49,847 nucleotides of DNA from Paraplanobispora takensis (GTDB taxonomy: Bacteria > Actinomycetota > Actinomycetes > Streptosporangiales > Streptosporangiaceae), in assembly GCF_016863195.1 (NCBI RefSeq), contig NZ_BOOK01000067.1:1-49847 (forward strand). Direction: 5' to 3'. Below, piece by piece: positions 42,822 to 49,847 of this stretch. Under the pieces are notes generated by a model that worked only from the letters and a program-made list of their open reading frames with translations, was not told the origin of the DNA and ran no database searches. Position numbers and translations under genes: made by a program. Numbering within the stretch: the stretch's first letter is position 1; each line of letters begins with the position of its first letter.

Positions 42822-43277
42822 GTGAACGAAGACGGTGTTCGTCCCGCTCGCTTCACGGCGGCCGGCGGCCGGCTCTCATCTCCCGCTGCCCGCAACGCCG
42901 CCGCCGAGATCGCCTTCTGCCTCCCCGACCTGCCCGACGTGCGCGACTTCGCCGCGGCCCAGGCCCGGCGCGGCGGCATGGCCGCCGACGCCCTGCCCGA
43001 CTTCCTGGTCGCGGTGAACGAGGTGGCGACCAACGCCGTCACCCACGGGCATCCCAGCGCCAAGGCGGTGCTGCGCATGTGGACCGCCGAGGGCCACCTC
43101 GTCGTGCAGATCCGGGACGAGGGACGGTGGGCCCCCACCGGCCCTCCCGGGGAGACGGCTCCCGGCCCCTACGCCACCAGCGGCATGGGGCTGTGGGTCG
43201 CCCGGCTGGTCAGCTCCCGCATCGACTTCGAGACCGGGCCGGAGGGGACGGTCGTCACTATGGCCTTCGCGATCTGA
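42822..43277 (+). CDS. RsbW-like ATP-binding anti-sigma regulator
   Basis: A 151-residue GHKL ATPase with N box AVNEVATNAVTHG, G1-like IRDEGRWAP and G2 GMGLWVARLVSSRIDF, ending in GTVVTMAFAI. Both Glu and Asn of the N box are intact, so it can bind ATP and could phosphorylate the STAS protein at 41344-41724 and hold the sigma factor. GTG at 42822 follows GAGGAGG (10 bases); an in-frame ATG at 42789 would add 11 residues. It lies 119 bases after the sigma gene on the same strand. Confidence 0.87.
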   Translation: MNEDGVRPARFTAAGGRLSSPAARNAAAEIAFCLPDLPDVRDFAAAQARRGGMAADALPDFLVAVNEVATNAVTHGHPSAKAVLRMWTAEGHLVVQIRDEGRWAPTGPPGETAPGPYATSGMGLWVARLVSSRIDFETGPEGTVVTMAFAI

Positions 43278-43305
43278 AAGCGTTTTTCAGGGTAGGGACC
43301 GTCCC

Positions 43306-44637
43306 ATGACCAGACCTCCCCGCATTCTGATCGTCGGCGGCGGTTACGTCGGCATGTACACCGCCCTGCGGTTACAGCGCAGGCTCCGCCGCGGAGAAGC
43401 CCGCGTCACCGTCATCGACGCCGACTCGTACATGACCTACCAGCCCTTCCTGCCCGAGGCGGCGGCGGGCAACATCGAGCCCCGGCACGTCGTCGTCCCG
43501 CTCCGGCGGGTCCTGAACCGGTGCGAGATCCTCAACGGCTGGGTGGTCGGCATCGACCCGGACGCCCGCACCGTCGAGATGCGCCCGCACAGCGGCCCGC
43601 CCCGCATGATCGACTATGACCTGCTCGTCTTCGCTCCCGGCTCCGTCTCACGCCTGCTGCCCGTCCCGGGCCTGGCCGAGTGCGGCATCGGTTTCAAGAG
43701 CGTCGAGGAGGCCATCCACCTGCGCAACCACGTGCTGGCTCAGCTCGACCTGGCCGCCTCCACCACCGACGAGGAGATCCGCAGGCGGGCCCTCAGCTTC
43801 GTCTTCGTCGGCGGCGGCTACGCCGGGGTCGAGGCCCTGGCCGAGCTGGAGGACATGGCCCGCGACGCCTGCCGCTTCTTCCCGTCGCTGCGCCCCGACG
43901 ACATGCGCTGGGTGCTGGTCGAGGCCACCGGGCGGATCCTGCCGGAGGTCGGTCCCGAGATGGGACGCTGGACGCTGGAGCAGCTCCGCAGCCGGGGGAT
44001 CGAGGTGCGCCTCGGCACCCGCGTGGAGTCCGCGGAGAAGGGCCACATCGTCCTCGACGACGGCACCGAGTTCGACTCCTCCACCCTGGTGTGGACCGCC
44101 GGCGTCAAGCCGCACCCCCTGGTGAAGGCCAGCGGGCTGCCGCTGGACGACAAGGGCAGGATCAAGGCGACCGCCGCGCTGACCGTCGACGGCTCCTCGA
44201 CCGTGTTCACGGCCGGGGACTGCGCCGCCGTACCCGACCTGACCAAGCCCGGCCAGATGTGCGCCCCCAACGCCCAGCACGCCGTACGGCAGGCCCGCAC
44301 GCTGGCCGACAACGTGGTGGCCACGCTCAGGGGCGGGGAGCTGGTGAAGTACCGGCACGCCTACGCCGGCTCCGTCGCGAGCCTGGGCCTGCACAAAGGC
44401 GTCGCGCAGATCTACGGCGTGAAGCTGCGCGGCTTCCCCGCCTGGTTCATGCACCGGACCTATCACCTGTCGCGGGTGCCGACGTTCAACCGGAAGGTAC
44501 GGGTCCTGATCGACTGGACTCTCGCCCTGTTCTTCCGCAGGGAGATCACCTCGCTCGGCCAGCTGGCCCACCCGCGCCAGGAGTTCGAGTTCGCGGCGCG
44601 CCCGGAGCAGGCGGCGGAGGCCCGTCCGGCGGGCTGA
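43306..44637 (+). CDS. ndh: type II NADH dehydrogenase (NDH-2)
   Basis: A 443-residue FAD-dependent, non-proton-pumping NADH:quinone oxidoreductase. FAD motif ILIVGGGYVGMYTALRL; NADH motif FVFVGGGYAGVEALAEL; second FAD motif VFTAGDCAAVPD; quinone/membrane side YHLSRVPTFNRKVRVLIDWTLALFF as a C-terminal amphipathic region. It feeds electrons from NADH to menaquinone. ATG at 43306 with AGGGTAGGG upstream, 28 bases after the RsbW-like gene, so possibly co-transcribed with it. A terminator follows. Confidence 0.92.
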   Translation: MTRPPRILIVGGGYVGMYTALRLQRRLRRGEARVTVIDADSYMTYQPFLPEAAAGNIEPRHVVVPLRRVLNRCEILNGWVVGIDPDARTVEMRPHSGPPRMIDYDLLVFAPGSVSRLLPVPGLAECGIGFKSVEEAIHLRNHVLAQLDLAASTTDEEIRRRALSFVFVGGGYAGVEALAELEDMARDACRFFPSLRPDDMRWVLVEATGRILPEVGPEMGRWTLEQLRSRGIEVRLGTRVESAEKGHIVLDDGTEFDSSTLVWTAGVKPHPLVKASGLPLDDKGRIKATAALTVDGSSTVFTAGDCAAVPDLTKPGQMCAPNAQHAVRQARTLADNVVATLRGGELVKYRHAYAGSVASLGLHKGVAQIYGVKLRGFPAWFMHRTYHLSRVPTFNRKVRVLIDWTLALFFRREITSLGQLAHPRQEFEFAARPEQAAEARPAG

Positions 44638-44683
44638 CCGGGATCCGCCCGCCGGGTTGATCGAGGAGCGTGCGGAGAAGCGG

Positions 44684-44717
44684 AGAAGGGGCGCCGCCCT
44701 CGGGCGGCGCCCCTTCT
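44684..44717 (+). terminator. terminator after ndh
   Basis: A perfect 16-bp stem (44684-44699 with 44702-44717) with a two-base centre, 46 bases after the ndh stop. Confidence 0.8.
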
Positions 44718-44796
44718 GCCGGGTCCGGGTTCTTCCGTTATCGTCCGGCTGCGGTTCCGGCGGTCTCCCGGCCCCGATCCGGGATCCCGGCGGAGG

Positions 44797-44982
44797 TCAC
44801 CTCCTGCGGCGCCAGTTCCCTCCACGCCACCCGGCCGTGCCGACCCCGGCCTGGTGCAGCGCGAGGAGGAGCAGTCCGAGGAGCATGAAGGTGGTCCCGC
44901 TGATGCCTCCTCCGAGGCTGGCGTCGATGAGGTCGAGCAGCAGTCCGAGGCCGAAGACGATGGCGGCGGCGATCGCGAGCAT
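44797..44982 (-). CDS. small membrane protein
   Basis: A 61-residue protein with two hydrophobic helices (LAIAAAIVFGLGLLLDLIDA; GTTFMLLGLLLLALHQAGV) and a basic tail (GGNWRRRR). Small membrane proteins of this kind are frequent in actinobacteria and unassigned. ATG at 44982 is three bases after the stop of the preceding gene, so it is the last member of a three-gene unit (46367-44797). Confidence 0.75.
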   Translation of the reverse strand: MLAIAAAIVFGLGLLLDLIDASLGGGISGTTFMLLGLLLLALHQAGVGTAGWRGGNWRRRR

Positions 44983-44985
44983 CGG

Positions 44986-45675
44986 TCACCTCGTCCCGGC
45001 CGACGTGACGGGCAGGCCCAGCAGCGCCTCGAGCGTCGAGCGGTAGTCGCGCAGAGCCGTACGGAGCTGCTCGGTGTCGTTCTGCTCGACGTCCTTCCAG
45101 CGGCCCTGCAGCTCGGAGGACCGGGCCTCCAGCGCCCTGCGGACCGAGGAGGTCACCTCGTCCAGGAGGGAGTCGGCGCGTTCCACCGCCTCACGCGGGT
45201 CGTCCACGAAGCCGGCCTGGACCTCCTGCCAGCGCCGCCGGATGTCCTCGGGGTCGTGATCGAACAGGGAGGCCCGGGTGGCGTGCTGGGCCGGCTGCCC
45301 GGCCGGGGCGACCACGGCACCGGAGTGCGCGGGGTCCAGATGGGCCGGATCCGGGTGGGCGGGGTCGGGCTGGGCCGCGATGGCCCGGTCGGCGTCGGTC
45401 AGCGGCGTCTCCCGCTCCGGCACCTCACCGGTCCGGCCGGCGTCGTCCCGGGTGTGATCGAGAGCGTCGTCCCGCCTGTCGTCTCGCGTGTCGTCATCGA
45501 GGGGGGTGACGTCGTGCGCGGGGTGACCGGCCGGGGCGTCGCCGTACGGTGCGGCAGGGCGCGCCGAGGGATCCACGGCCGCGTCCTCGCCGCGCTGCGG
45601 CGGAATGTTCGGCTGCGTGTCTTCGTTGGTGTGAACCGGCTGGCCGTAGACCAGCCGGTCGGGTCGGTCGTTCAT
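44986..45675 (-). CDS. hypothetical protein with Asp/Pro/His-rich N-terminus
   Basis: A 229-residue soluble protein. The first ~130 residues are disordered, rich in Asp, Pro and His, with DPAH repeats. The C-terminal ~90 residues are helical (DIRRRWQEVQAGFVDDPREA; ERADSLLDEVTSSVRRAL) and resemble the central region of the protein encoded upstream (KKWTEVQERFVDAPG...). ATG at 45675 is preferred to the GTG at 45684, which is too near its ribosome site. Unknown function. Confidence 0.7.
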   Translation of the reverse strand: MNDRPDRLVYGQPVHTNEDTQPNIPPQRGEDAAVDPSARPAAPYGDAPAGHPAHDVTPLDDDTRDDRRDDALDHTRDDAGRTGEVPERETPLTDADRAIAAQPDPAHPDPAHLDPAHSGAVVAPAGQPAQHATRASLFDHDPEDIRRRWQEVQAGFVDDPREAVERADSLLDEVTSSVRRALEARSSELQGRWKDVEQNDTEQLRTALRDYRSTLEALLGLPVTSAGTR

Positions 45676-45680
45676 TCGAG

Positions 45681-46367
45681 TCACCGTCCTCGGGTGTCGC
45701 GGGGGGCGTTCCGCTCGTTCTCGCTGATCCGCTCGTCGTGGCCGTCATGCCCGGGACGCACGGCGTCGTTCCGGGTCTCCTCGCGGCGCGGATCGGCATG
45801 CCGCAGGGAGTGGCCGTCATCGGCCGCGTCGGTGTCCGAGGCCTGGAGAAGCTCCTCGAACAGCGCGCGGTAGTGCACCATGGCCTGCCGGAGCTCCTCG
45901 GTGGAGGACTCGTTGCGAGCGGCACGGCCACTGATCTCGTGGGCCTTGCGGTAGTGGTCGAGAGTGCGGCCGTGGGCGACCGACAGGTCGGCGATCCGCT
46001 GCTCGAAGTCCTCGGTCGGGTAACCCCGGTCGGCCATCACGGAGGTCACCAGATGGTCGGCCTCGGTCACCGCGAACCCGGGGGCGTCCACGAACCGCTC
46101 CTGGACCTCGGTCCACTTCTTGGCGTAGGCATTGCGCGCCTCGGCGTCGAGCGAGCGGATGTCGAGGGAGCTGAACCGCTGCTCGCGGGCGAGGAGCTCC
46201 TGCTCGGCCTCCTTGCGGCTCTCACGCTCCTGCAGGGTGCGTTCGTACTCGGGGCCGAATTTCTCACGGAGCCGGTGCCGGCGTTGCTGCTGCACGACGA
46301 AATAGCCGATTGCGATGATCGCCACCACCGCGACCACGACGACGGCCACCCAGATCACGGTGGACAT
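45681..46367 (-). CDS. membrane-anchored hypothetical protein
   Basis: A 228-residue protein: one N-terminal membrane helix (VIWVAVVVVAVVAIIAIGYFVV), a charged coiled-coil-like part (REKFGPEYERTLQERESRKE) and a conserved helical domain (~75-170; KKWTEVQERFVDAPGFAVTEAD) shared with the next gene product, then a charged tail. Homologues with the GPEYERT block are common in actinobacteria but uncharacterised. It is the first gene of the unit; the next start is 5 bases after its stop. Confidence 0.82.
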   Translation of the reverse strand: MSTVIWVAVVVVAVVAIIAIGYFVVQQQRRHRLREKFGPEYERTLQERESRKEAEQELLAREQRFSSLDIRSLDAEARNAYAKKWTEVQERFVDAPGFAVTEADHLVTSVMADRGYPTEDFEQRIADLSVAHGRTLDHYRKAHEISGRAARNESSTEELRQAMVHYRALFEELLQASDTDAADDGHSLRHADPRREETRNDAVRPGHDGHDERISENERNAPRDTRGR

Positions 46368-46748
46368 GTGCGCCTCCGGTTGTGTTAGCGGTTGTCCCGC
46401 CAGCTGCCCCGGAGGACCATCTCAAAACCGTCCCTTTGCCGTCGCATTACCCCACAACCGTCCCTGTTGCCGTCTCCCCCCGCGGGGAGGCACCGGGTCA
46501 CCGGAGGAGGGGACGGCGGTCACCGAAAGGGCGCAGTCACGAGAAAGACCGCAGCCGCCGTAGGGGCCGGAGGCGGGAGAGAGGCCGCAGTCGTAGGGAG
46601 CCGGAGGCCTCCAGCCCCACTTCTCGTACGCCCGGCAGCCTTAGCCGACGGCCTCGGTCCCCGTCCAGGGCCTCGGCTCGCGGCCGTGACCTGAGTTTCC
46701 GGCCATGGCCTGAGCTCCCGGCCATGGCCTGGGTTTCCAGCCGTGACC
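46368..46748. other. 381-base gene-free stretch
   Basis: Between convergent-side ends of the membrane protein unit and the HTH gene. It holds Arg/Pro shadow frames only, degenerate Pu-rich repeats around 46540-46600 and the start of the 19-bp tandem array. No promoter motif is obvious. Confidence 0.5.
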
Positions 46749-46771
46749 TCAGCTTCCGGCCATGGCCTTCC
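46680..46771. repeat. 19-bp tandem repeat array
   Basis: Nearly five head-to-tail copies of a 19-base unit (46680-46698, 46699-46717, 46718-46736, 46737-46755, partial 46756-46769). Most units hold the palindrome GGCCATGGCC. The last copies lie in the final codons (KAMAGS) and stop codon of the HTH gene, so the array appears to have grown outward from its 3' end. Confidence 0.85.
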
Positions 46772-47174
46772 TGGCATCGGAGAGAACCCCGTCGATCAGC
46801 GATGCACCACCCGCGGCCGGCACCTCGTGGAACCCCTGCTCGGGGTCGTAGGAGATGTCCATCCCCGCGGCGACCAGCCGTTCGGCCCAGCGCAGCGCGG
46901 TGTTGAGCTTCTCGGAGGGGATCGTCCTCCCCTGGGCGACGGCCGACAGGTTGCGCAGGTTCGTGGCCGGACCCGACTGGTTGTGCGCGCGGTCGAGCTT
47001 CCACGGGATCGCCCGCGAGTGGTCGAGCATCGGCTTCGAGAGCCCGGCCGCCCGCTTGGCCTGCAAGATCCCCGACTCGCTCACCCCGAACCGCGCGGCC
47101 AGCTCCGCATTGGACAACCCCTGCCCGGCCAGCCGCCGCAACTCCTCTTGATCGATCAGCGCCTTGCGCCCCAC
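46749..47174 (-). CDS. HTH-domain protein beside tRNA-Pro
   Basis: A 141-residue protein. Residues ~8-45 form a helix-turn-helix (LIDQEELRRLAGQGLSNAEL; RFGVSESGILQAKRAAGL), followed by HSRAIPWKLDRAHNQSGPA and a domain ending in SLIDGVLSDARKAMAGS. Similar small HTH proteins occur in prophages and mobile elements. GTG at 47174 with GAAGGGG upstream is chosen; the longer frame overlaps the tRNA-side region. Its stop codon is inside the 19-bp tandem array. It may be a remnant of the element that carried the nearby truncated integrase. Confidence 0.7.
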   Translation of the reverse strand: MGRKALIDQEELRRLAGQGLSNAELAARFGVSESGILQAKRAAGLSKPMLDHSRAIPWKLDRAHNQSGPATNLRNLSAVAQGRTIPSEKLNTALRWAERLVAAGMDISYDPEQGFHEVPAAGGASLIDGVLSDARKAMAGS

Positions 47175-47303
47175 GTTCCCCTCACCCTTCACCCGATCAC
47201 GATCACCCGGCGACCACCTCGGCGTGCACACGCCCGCCGGATCTGCGCTAAGGTTATGACGTCCGCCCGCGAGGGGAGGTCCGCAAGGACCACAAGGACA
47301 AAC

Positions 47304-47380
<77 letters not shown>

Positions 47381-47397
47381 GGTAATCACTGGTCGAA

Positions 47398-47428
47398 GGG
47401 GTTTCGGAGGTTCTCCGGAGCCCCTTTT
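47398..47428 (+). terminator. rho-independent terminator of tRNA-Pro
   Basis: A 12-bp stem with two G-T pairs (47398-47409 with 47413-47424), 3-base loop, followed by TTTT at 47425-47428. Confidence 0.8.
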
Positions 47429-47437
47429 CCGATCTCC

Positions 47438-47457
47438 GGGAGCCAAACGGGGAGCCA
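47438..47457. repeat. short direct repeat next to the integrase remnant
   Basis: GGGAGCCA at 47438-47445 and again at 47450-47457, 12 bases apart, just beyond the integrase stop. The arrangement resembles arm-type binding sites of tyrosine integrases near attachment sites. Confidence 0.4.
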
Positions 47458-47462
47458 CCCGG

Positions 47463-47945
47463 TTACGCGGACCGGTTCCGCTTCTTGAGGATCTTGTCCA
47501 TGGCCTGGGCGCCCTTGGTGAGCGCCGGCCGAATCTCGTGCCGGTAGACGGCCTCGGTGACGCCGGTGCCCGCGTGCCCCACCAGATCGGCGATGATCTC
47601 CAAGGGCACGCCCTGGTCGCTCATGATGGAGACGAAGGAGTGCCGCAGCTCGCGGGGCACCCGGCCCGGTCCGATCTGCGCTTCCTCGGTGATCTTCCGG
47701 AACGCCCGCCGTACGTTCGCGGCATCCGGCGGGGTGCCGACGCCGGTGCAGAACACCAGGCCGTGATCGTGCCAGGCTGCGCCCGCCTTCAGCCGTTGGG
47801 CGGCCTGGCGGCTGTGCTGCTGCCGCAGCGCCCCGGCGGCGATCTCGGGTGGTTCCAGGATGCGCCGGGACCTGCGGGTCTCGGTGTCACCTCCTGCTCG
47901 CTCGGCCCGCCACGCGTAGACGGCGAACAGCCCACGGCCGGGCGC
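47463..47945 (-). pseudogene. truncated tyrosine integrase (AICE/prophage remnant)
   Basis: About the last 160 residues of a phage/AICE-type integrase remain. The catalytic C-terminus is intact: [53 protein letters not shown] (Arg/His box), [20 protein letters not shown] with the nucleophile Tyr. The N-terminal arm-binding and core-binding domains are missing: about 47,945 the frame turns into unrelated sequence of the AraC gene region, with no start. Its 3' end faces tRNA-Pro, the normal place for such an integrase relative to its att site. The left junction is approximate. Confidence 0.85.
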
Positions 47946-48038
47946 TCGTCCGGGATCGGCGCCGGCTCGATGCCGGCGGCGGCGAGACTGGAGCATCCCG
48001 GCGTGCGATGCCGGCGGGGCGTCGGCGATGCTGTGGGC

Positions 48039-48878
48039 GTGGAGTACGTGTCCAAAGTGCCGCGACCGCCGCTGGACGGGCTGATCGACGACCTTTACTA
48101 CCTGGAGGGCGCGCCGCCGTACGCCCGGCTGATGCTGCCGCCGATGCCGGCGGCCCTGCTCGTCGTCAACCTCGGGGCGCCGTTCCGCATCCGCGCCGGC
48201 ACCGACATCGAGACGGCCGAGTACGCCGACGGCTGCGTGGTCACCATGCCCACCCGCGCCTTCGAGTTCGGCTATCCGCCGGAGACCCGGTCCGTCGGCG
48301 TGCACTTCAAGCCGTGGGGGCTGGCGCCGTTCCTGCCGATGCCCGCGGCCGAGCTGTGTGACCGGCCGGTGACGGTGGAGCAGGTTTGGGGCCGGCCCGC
48401 CATCGCTGAGCTGCGCGACCGGCTGGCCACGGCGGGCGGACCGCACGAGATGCTGACGCTGCTGGAGCGGGAGCTGATGCGACGGCTGTGCGAGACCGCC
48501 GGCCTGGGGCTGGTCCGCCATGCGAGCAGCGTCATCGCGGCGACCAGCGGGGCGGTGGCGATCGGCGACCTGAGCGTGGCAGCCGGTGTCAGCGGCACTC
48601 ATCTGGCACAGCGGTTCAAGGAGCTCGTCGGCGTCACGCCGAAGCGGCTGGCCCGCACCCACCGCTTCACCGCCACCGTGTTCGCGATCAACCCCGCCGG
48701 ACCGATCGACTGGGCGGATCTCGCCGGTGGCGCGGGCTACTTCGACCAGGCCCACTTCGGCCACGAGTTCCGGGCGTTCACCGGGCTCACGCCGACCCGG
48801 TACCTCGAAGTCCGGCGGCGGTTCCTGCGCGAACATCCCGGCCACGCGCTGGACGGCTGGCCGCTGCCGGCCGATTGA
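48039..48878 (+). CDS. AraC-family transcriptional regulator
   Basis: A 279-residue protein: an N-terminal ~160-residue ligand-type domain (VPRPPLDGLIDDLYYLEGAP; VVNLGAPFRIRAG; GVHFKPWGLAPFLP) and a C-terminal pair of helix-turn-helix units (LSVAAGVSGTHLAQRFKELV; GYFDQAHFGHEFRAFTGLTP). GTG at 48039 fits the first conserved block; no strong ribosome site is seen, and the frame upstream belongs to the former integrase region. It is followed after 66 bases by the reductase gene, which it may control. Confidence 0.87.
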   Translation: MEYVSKVPRPPLDGLIDDLYYLEGAPPYARLMLPPMPAALLVVNLGAPFRIRAGTDIETAEYADGCVVTMPTRAFEFGYPPETRSVGVHFKPWGLAPFLPMPAAELCDRPVTVEQVWGRPAIAELRDRLATAGGPHEMLTLLERELMRRLCETAGLGLVRHASSVIAATSGAVAIGDLSVAAGVSGTHLAQRFKELVGVTPKRLARTHRFTATVFAINPAGPIDWADLAGGAGYFDQAHFGHEFRAFTGLTPTRYLEVRRRFLREHPGHALDGWPLPAD

Positions 48879-48944
48879 TTTCTTACAAGAGCGACGGCTC
48901 ACGACACGCTAATTTGAGGGCACCCCGAAGCAGAGGAGAGCCCC

Positions 48945-49526
48945 GTGGGCAAGGTGGTCATGTACAGCTCGGTGTCGGTGGACGGCTTCGTCGCCGACGA
49001 GAATGACCAGCCCGGACCGCTGTTCGAGTGGTTGTCCAGCGGTGAGGTCCCGCTGGACGAGAGCGGCGAACTGAAGGTGTCGCAGACGTCCTACGACTAC
49101 ACCCGGGCGTACTGGGACCAGATCGCAGTCACGATCGTCGGCCGCCACGTCTTCGACCTGACGGACGGCTGGGGCGGCAAGCCGCCGAGCGGTATCGACC
49201 ACGTGGTCGTCGTGTCGCACCGGCCGATGCCCGAGGGCTGGGACCCCGAGGCGCCGTTCCACTTCGTCGACGGCGTCGAGGCAGCCGTCGCCAAGGCGCA
49301 GGAGCTTGCGGGCGACCGCGTGGTCGAGGTCGCCGCCGGCGACGTCGGTGGCCAGGTGCTCGCCGCGGGCCTGGTCGACGAGGTGCGCATGGACGTCGTA
49401 CCCGTCGTGTTCGGGTCCGGCAAGCGCTACTTCGGGTCGGTCCGGGCGCAGCACCTGCTGGAGGATCCTGAGGTGGTGATTCAGGGCAACCGGGTGCTTC
49501 ACCTGCGCTATCGGGTGCGCCGTTGA
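48945..49526 (+). CDS. RibD C-terminal/dihydrofolate-reductase-like protein
   Basis: A 193-residue protein of the DHFR/RibD-C fold: KVVMYSSVSVDGFVADEND, VTIVGRHVFDLTDGWGG, the VVEVAAGDVGGQVLAAGLVDE block and PVVFGSGKRYFG. Such stand-alone reductases are common beside AraC or DUF regulators; they use NADPH on unknown substrates and are not true folate reductases. GTG at 48945 has GAGGAGAG upstream. Confidence 0.88.
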   Translation: MGKVVMYSSVSVDGFVADENDQPGPLFEWLSSGEVPLDESGELKVSQTSYDYTRAYWDQIAVTIVGRHVFDLTDGWGGKPPSGIDHVVVVSHRPMPEGWDPEAPFHFVDGVEAAVAKAQELAGDRVVEVAAGDVGGQVLAAGLVDEVRMDVVPVVFGSGKRYFGSVRAQHLLEDPEVVIQGNRVLHLRYRVRR

Positions 49527-49737
49527 CCGATCTGAGCGGGTACGCGAAGAAGTCCACTGCGAACGGTGACACAAGATCGGGCCTCCGGCTGCGTTCGCGC
49601 ATCGCTGTCCCCGGTCGGGCAGCCGACGCCGATCCGCCCCGGCACCTCACCTGCGGCACGTTCAACTCAAGATCACTGGTCGCCGCGACACCACCCGCGT
49701 GGACTACAAGACCTGCTGAGCCCTGTACCGCGCCTCC
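49527..49737. other. gene-free stretch, possible tail of a decayed gene
   Basis: No complete gene. One plus-strand frame ending at TGA 49718-49720 reads ...LRHVQLKITGRRDTTRVDYKTC and looks protein-like but has no start and degenerates upstream, so it may be a fragment. Confidence 0.25.
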
Positions 49738-49784
49738 AAGCGTCCCGGTCCGGCCTGTGCAGCACAGGCCGGACCGGGACGCTT
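49738..49784 (+). terminator. long hairpin terminator
   Basis: A perfect 22-bp stem (49738-49759 with 49763-49784) with the 3-base loop CAG, downstream of the reductase gene. Confidence 0.85.
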
Positions 49785-49847
49785 TGAAGTAAGAGCTCCT
49801 CCGCAGACGGTGAGCCCGACCAGGGCATTGAGAAATCTGCAGGGTGG

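Noticed and set aside
46680-46771. CRISPR array
   Set aside because: The 19-bp units are contiguous, without unique spacers, and no cas genes are present.
47463-48902. 479-codon minus-strand frame as one full-length integrase
   Set aside because: Only the last ~160 residues match an integrase; the rest is the antisense of the AraC gene.

Overview
The window is about 50 kb of very GC-rich DNA. Codon bias, frequent GTG starts, 4-base ATGA/GTGA gene overlaps, PknG, ANTAR and SpoIIE/STAS/HATPase regulators and a pSAM2-type integrative element all point to a filamentous actinobacterium. Streptosporangiales (Streptosporangium/Nonomuraea-like) is my best guess, but it is inference; no rRNA or other taxonomic marker is present.

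Left edge (1-2834): the end of an actinomycete integrative and conjugative element (AICE). It has a truncated FtsK/TraB-type transfer protein, two small element proteins and a Pra-like replication/excision activator on the minus strand. Divergently there is an XRE repressor-like gene translationally coupled to cutA. The divergent promoter region holds four evenly built GGAC-N6-GTCC sites. From 2835 to 3750 lie a strong hairpin, a degenerate tRNA-like sequence and no convincing gene, so the element boundary is probably there.

Metabolism and partner switching (3751-13746): dhaKLM, a three-gene dihydroxyacetone kinase, is coupled to an upstream STAS protein. An RsbW-like ATPase, a GAF-ANTAR protein, a CheR-PAS/CheB pair without chemotaxis genes, a second STAS protein, a PlsC acyltransferase and a small membrane protein follow. 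Two promoter regions in this block share a 68-bp module with identical internal spacing.

PknG operon (13781-23310): seven tightly packed minus-strand genes encode a coiled-coil protein, PknG kinase, a PP2C phosphatase, a VWA protein, an FHA protein, GlnX and the GlnH lipoprotein. This extends the mycobacterial GlnH-GlnX-PknG amino-acid sensing module with its own phosphatase, FHA reader and VWA protein; kinase, phosphatase and FHA protein share an N-terminal zinc-ribbon motif.

Middle (23501-37307): a membrane protein/XRE/oxidoreductase set; an APH-like protein; proline catabolism (putB, pruA) with a divergent PucR-type regulator; a MocR regulator divergent from an EamA exporter preceded by a 20-codon leader ORF; a GH16 glucanase; an AAA ATPase; a PaiB-like FMN protein; a GT4 glycosyltransferase.

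Right part (37423-49847): a second regulatory block with a MEDS-HATPase protein and a PAS-GAF-SpoIIE protein, both lacking key catalytic residues, then a GAF-ANTAR protein, a STAS protein, a SigB/SigF-family sigma factor and an RsbW-like ATPase, followed by NDH-2, three small envelope/unknown genes and a HTH protein ending in a 19-bp tandem repeat. tRNA-Pro(GGG) is flanked by a truncated AICE-type integrase, the scar of an older element, and then an AraC regulator and a RibD/DHFR-like reductase.
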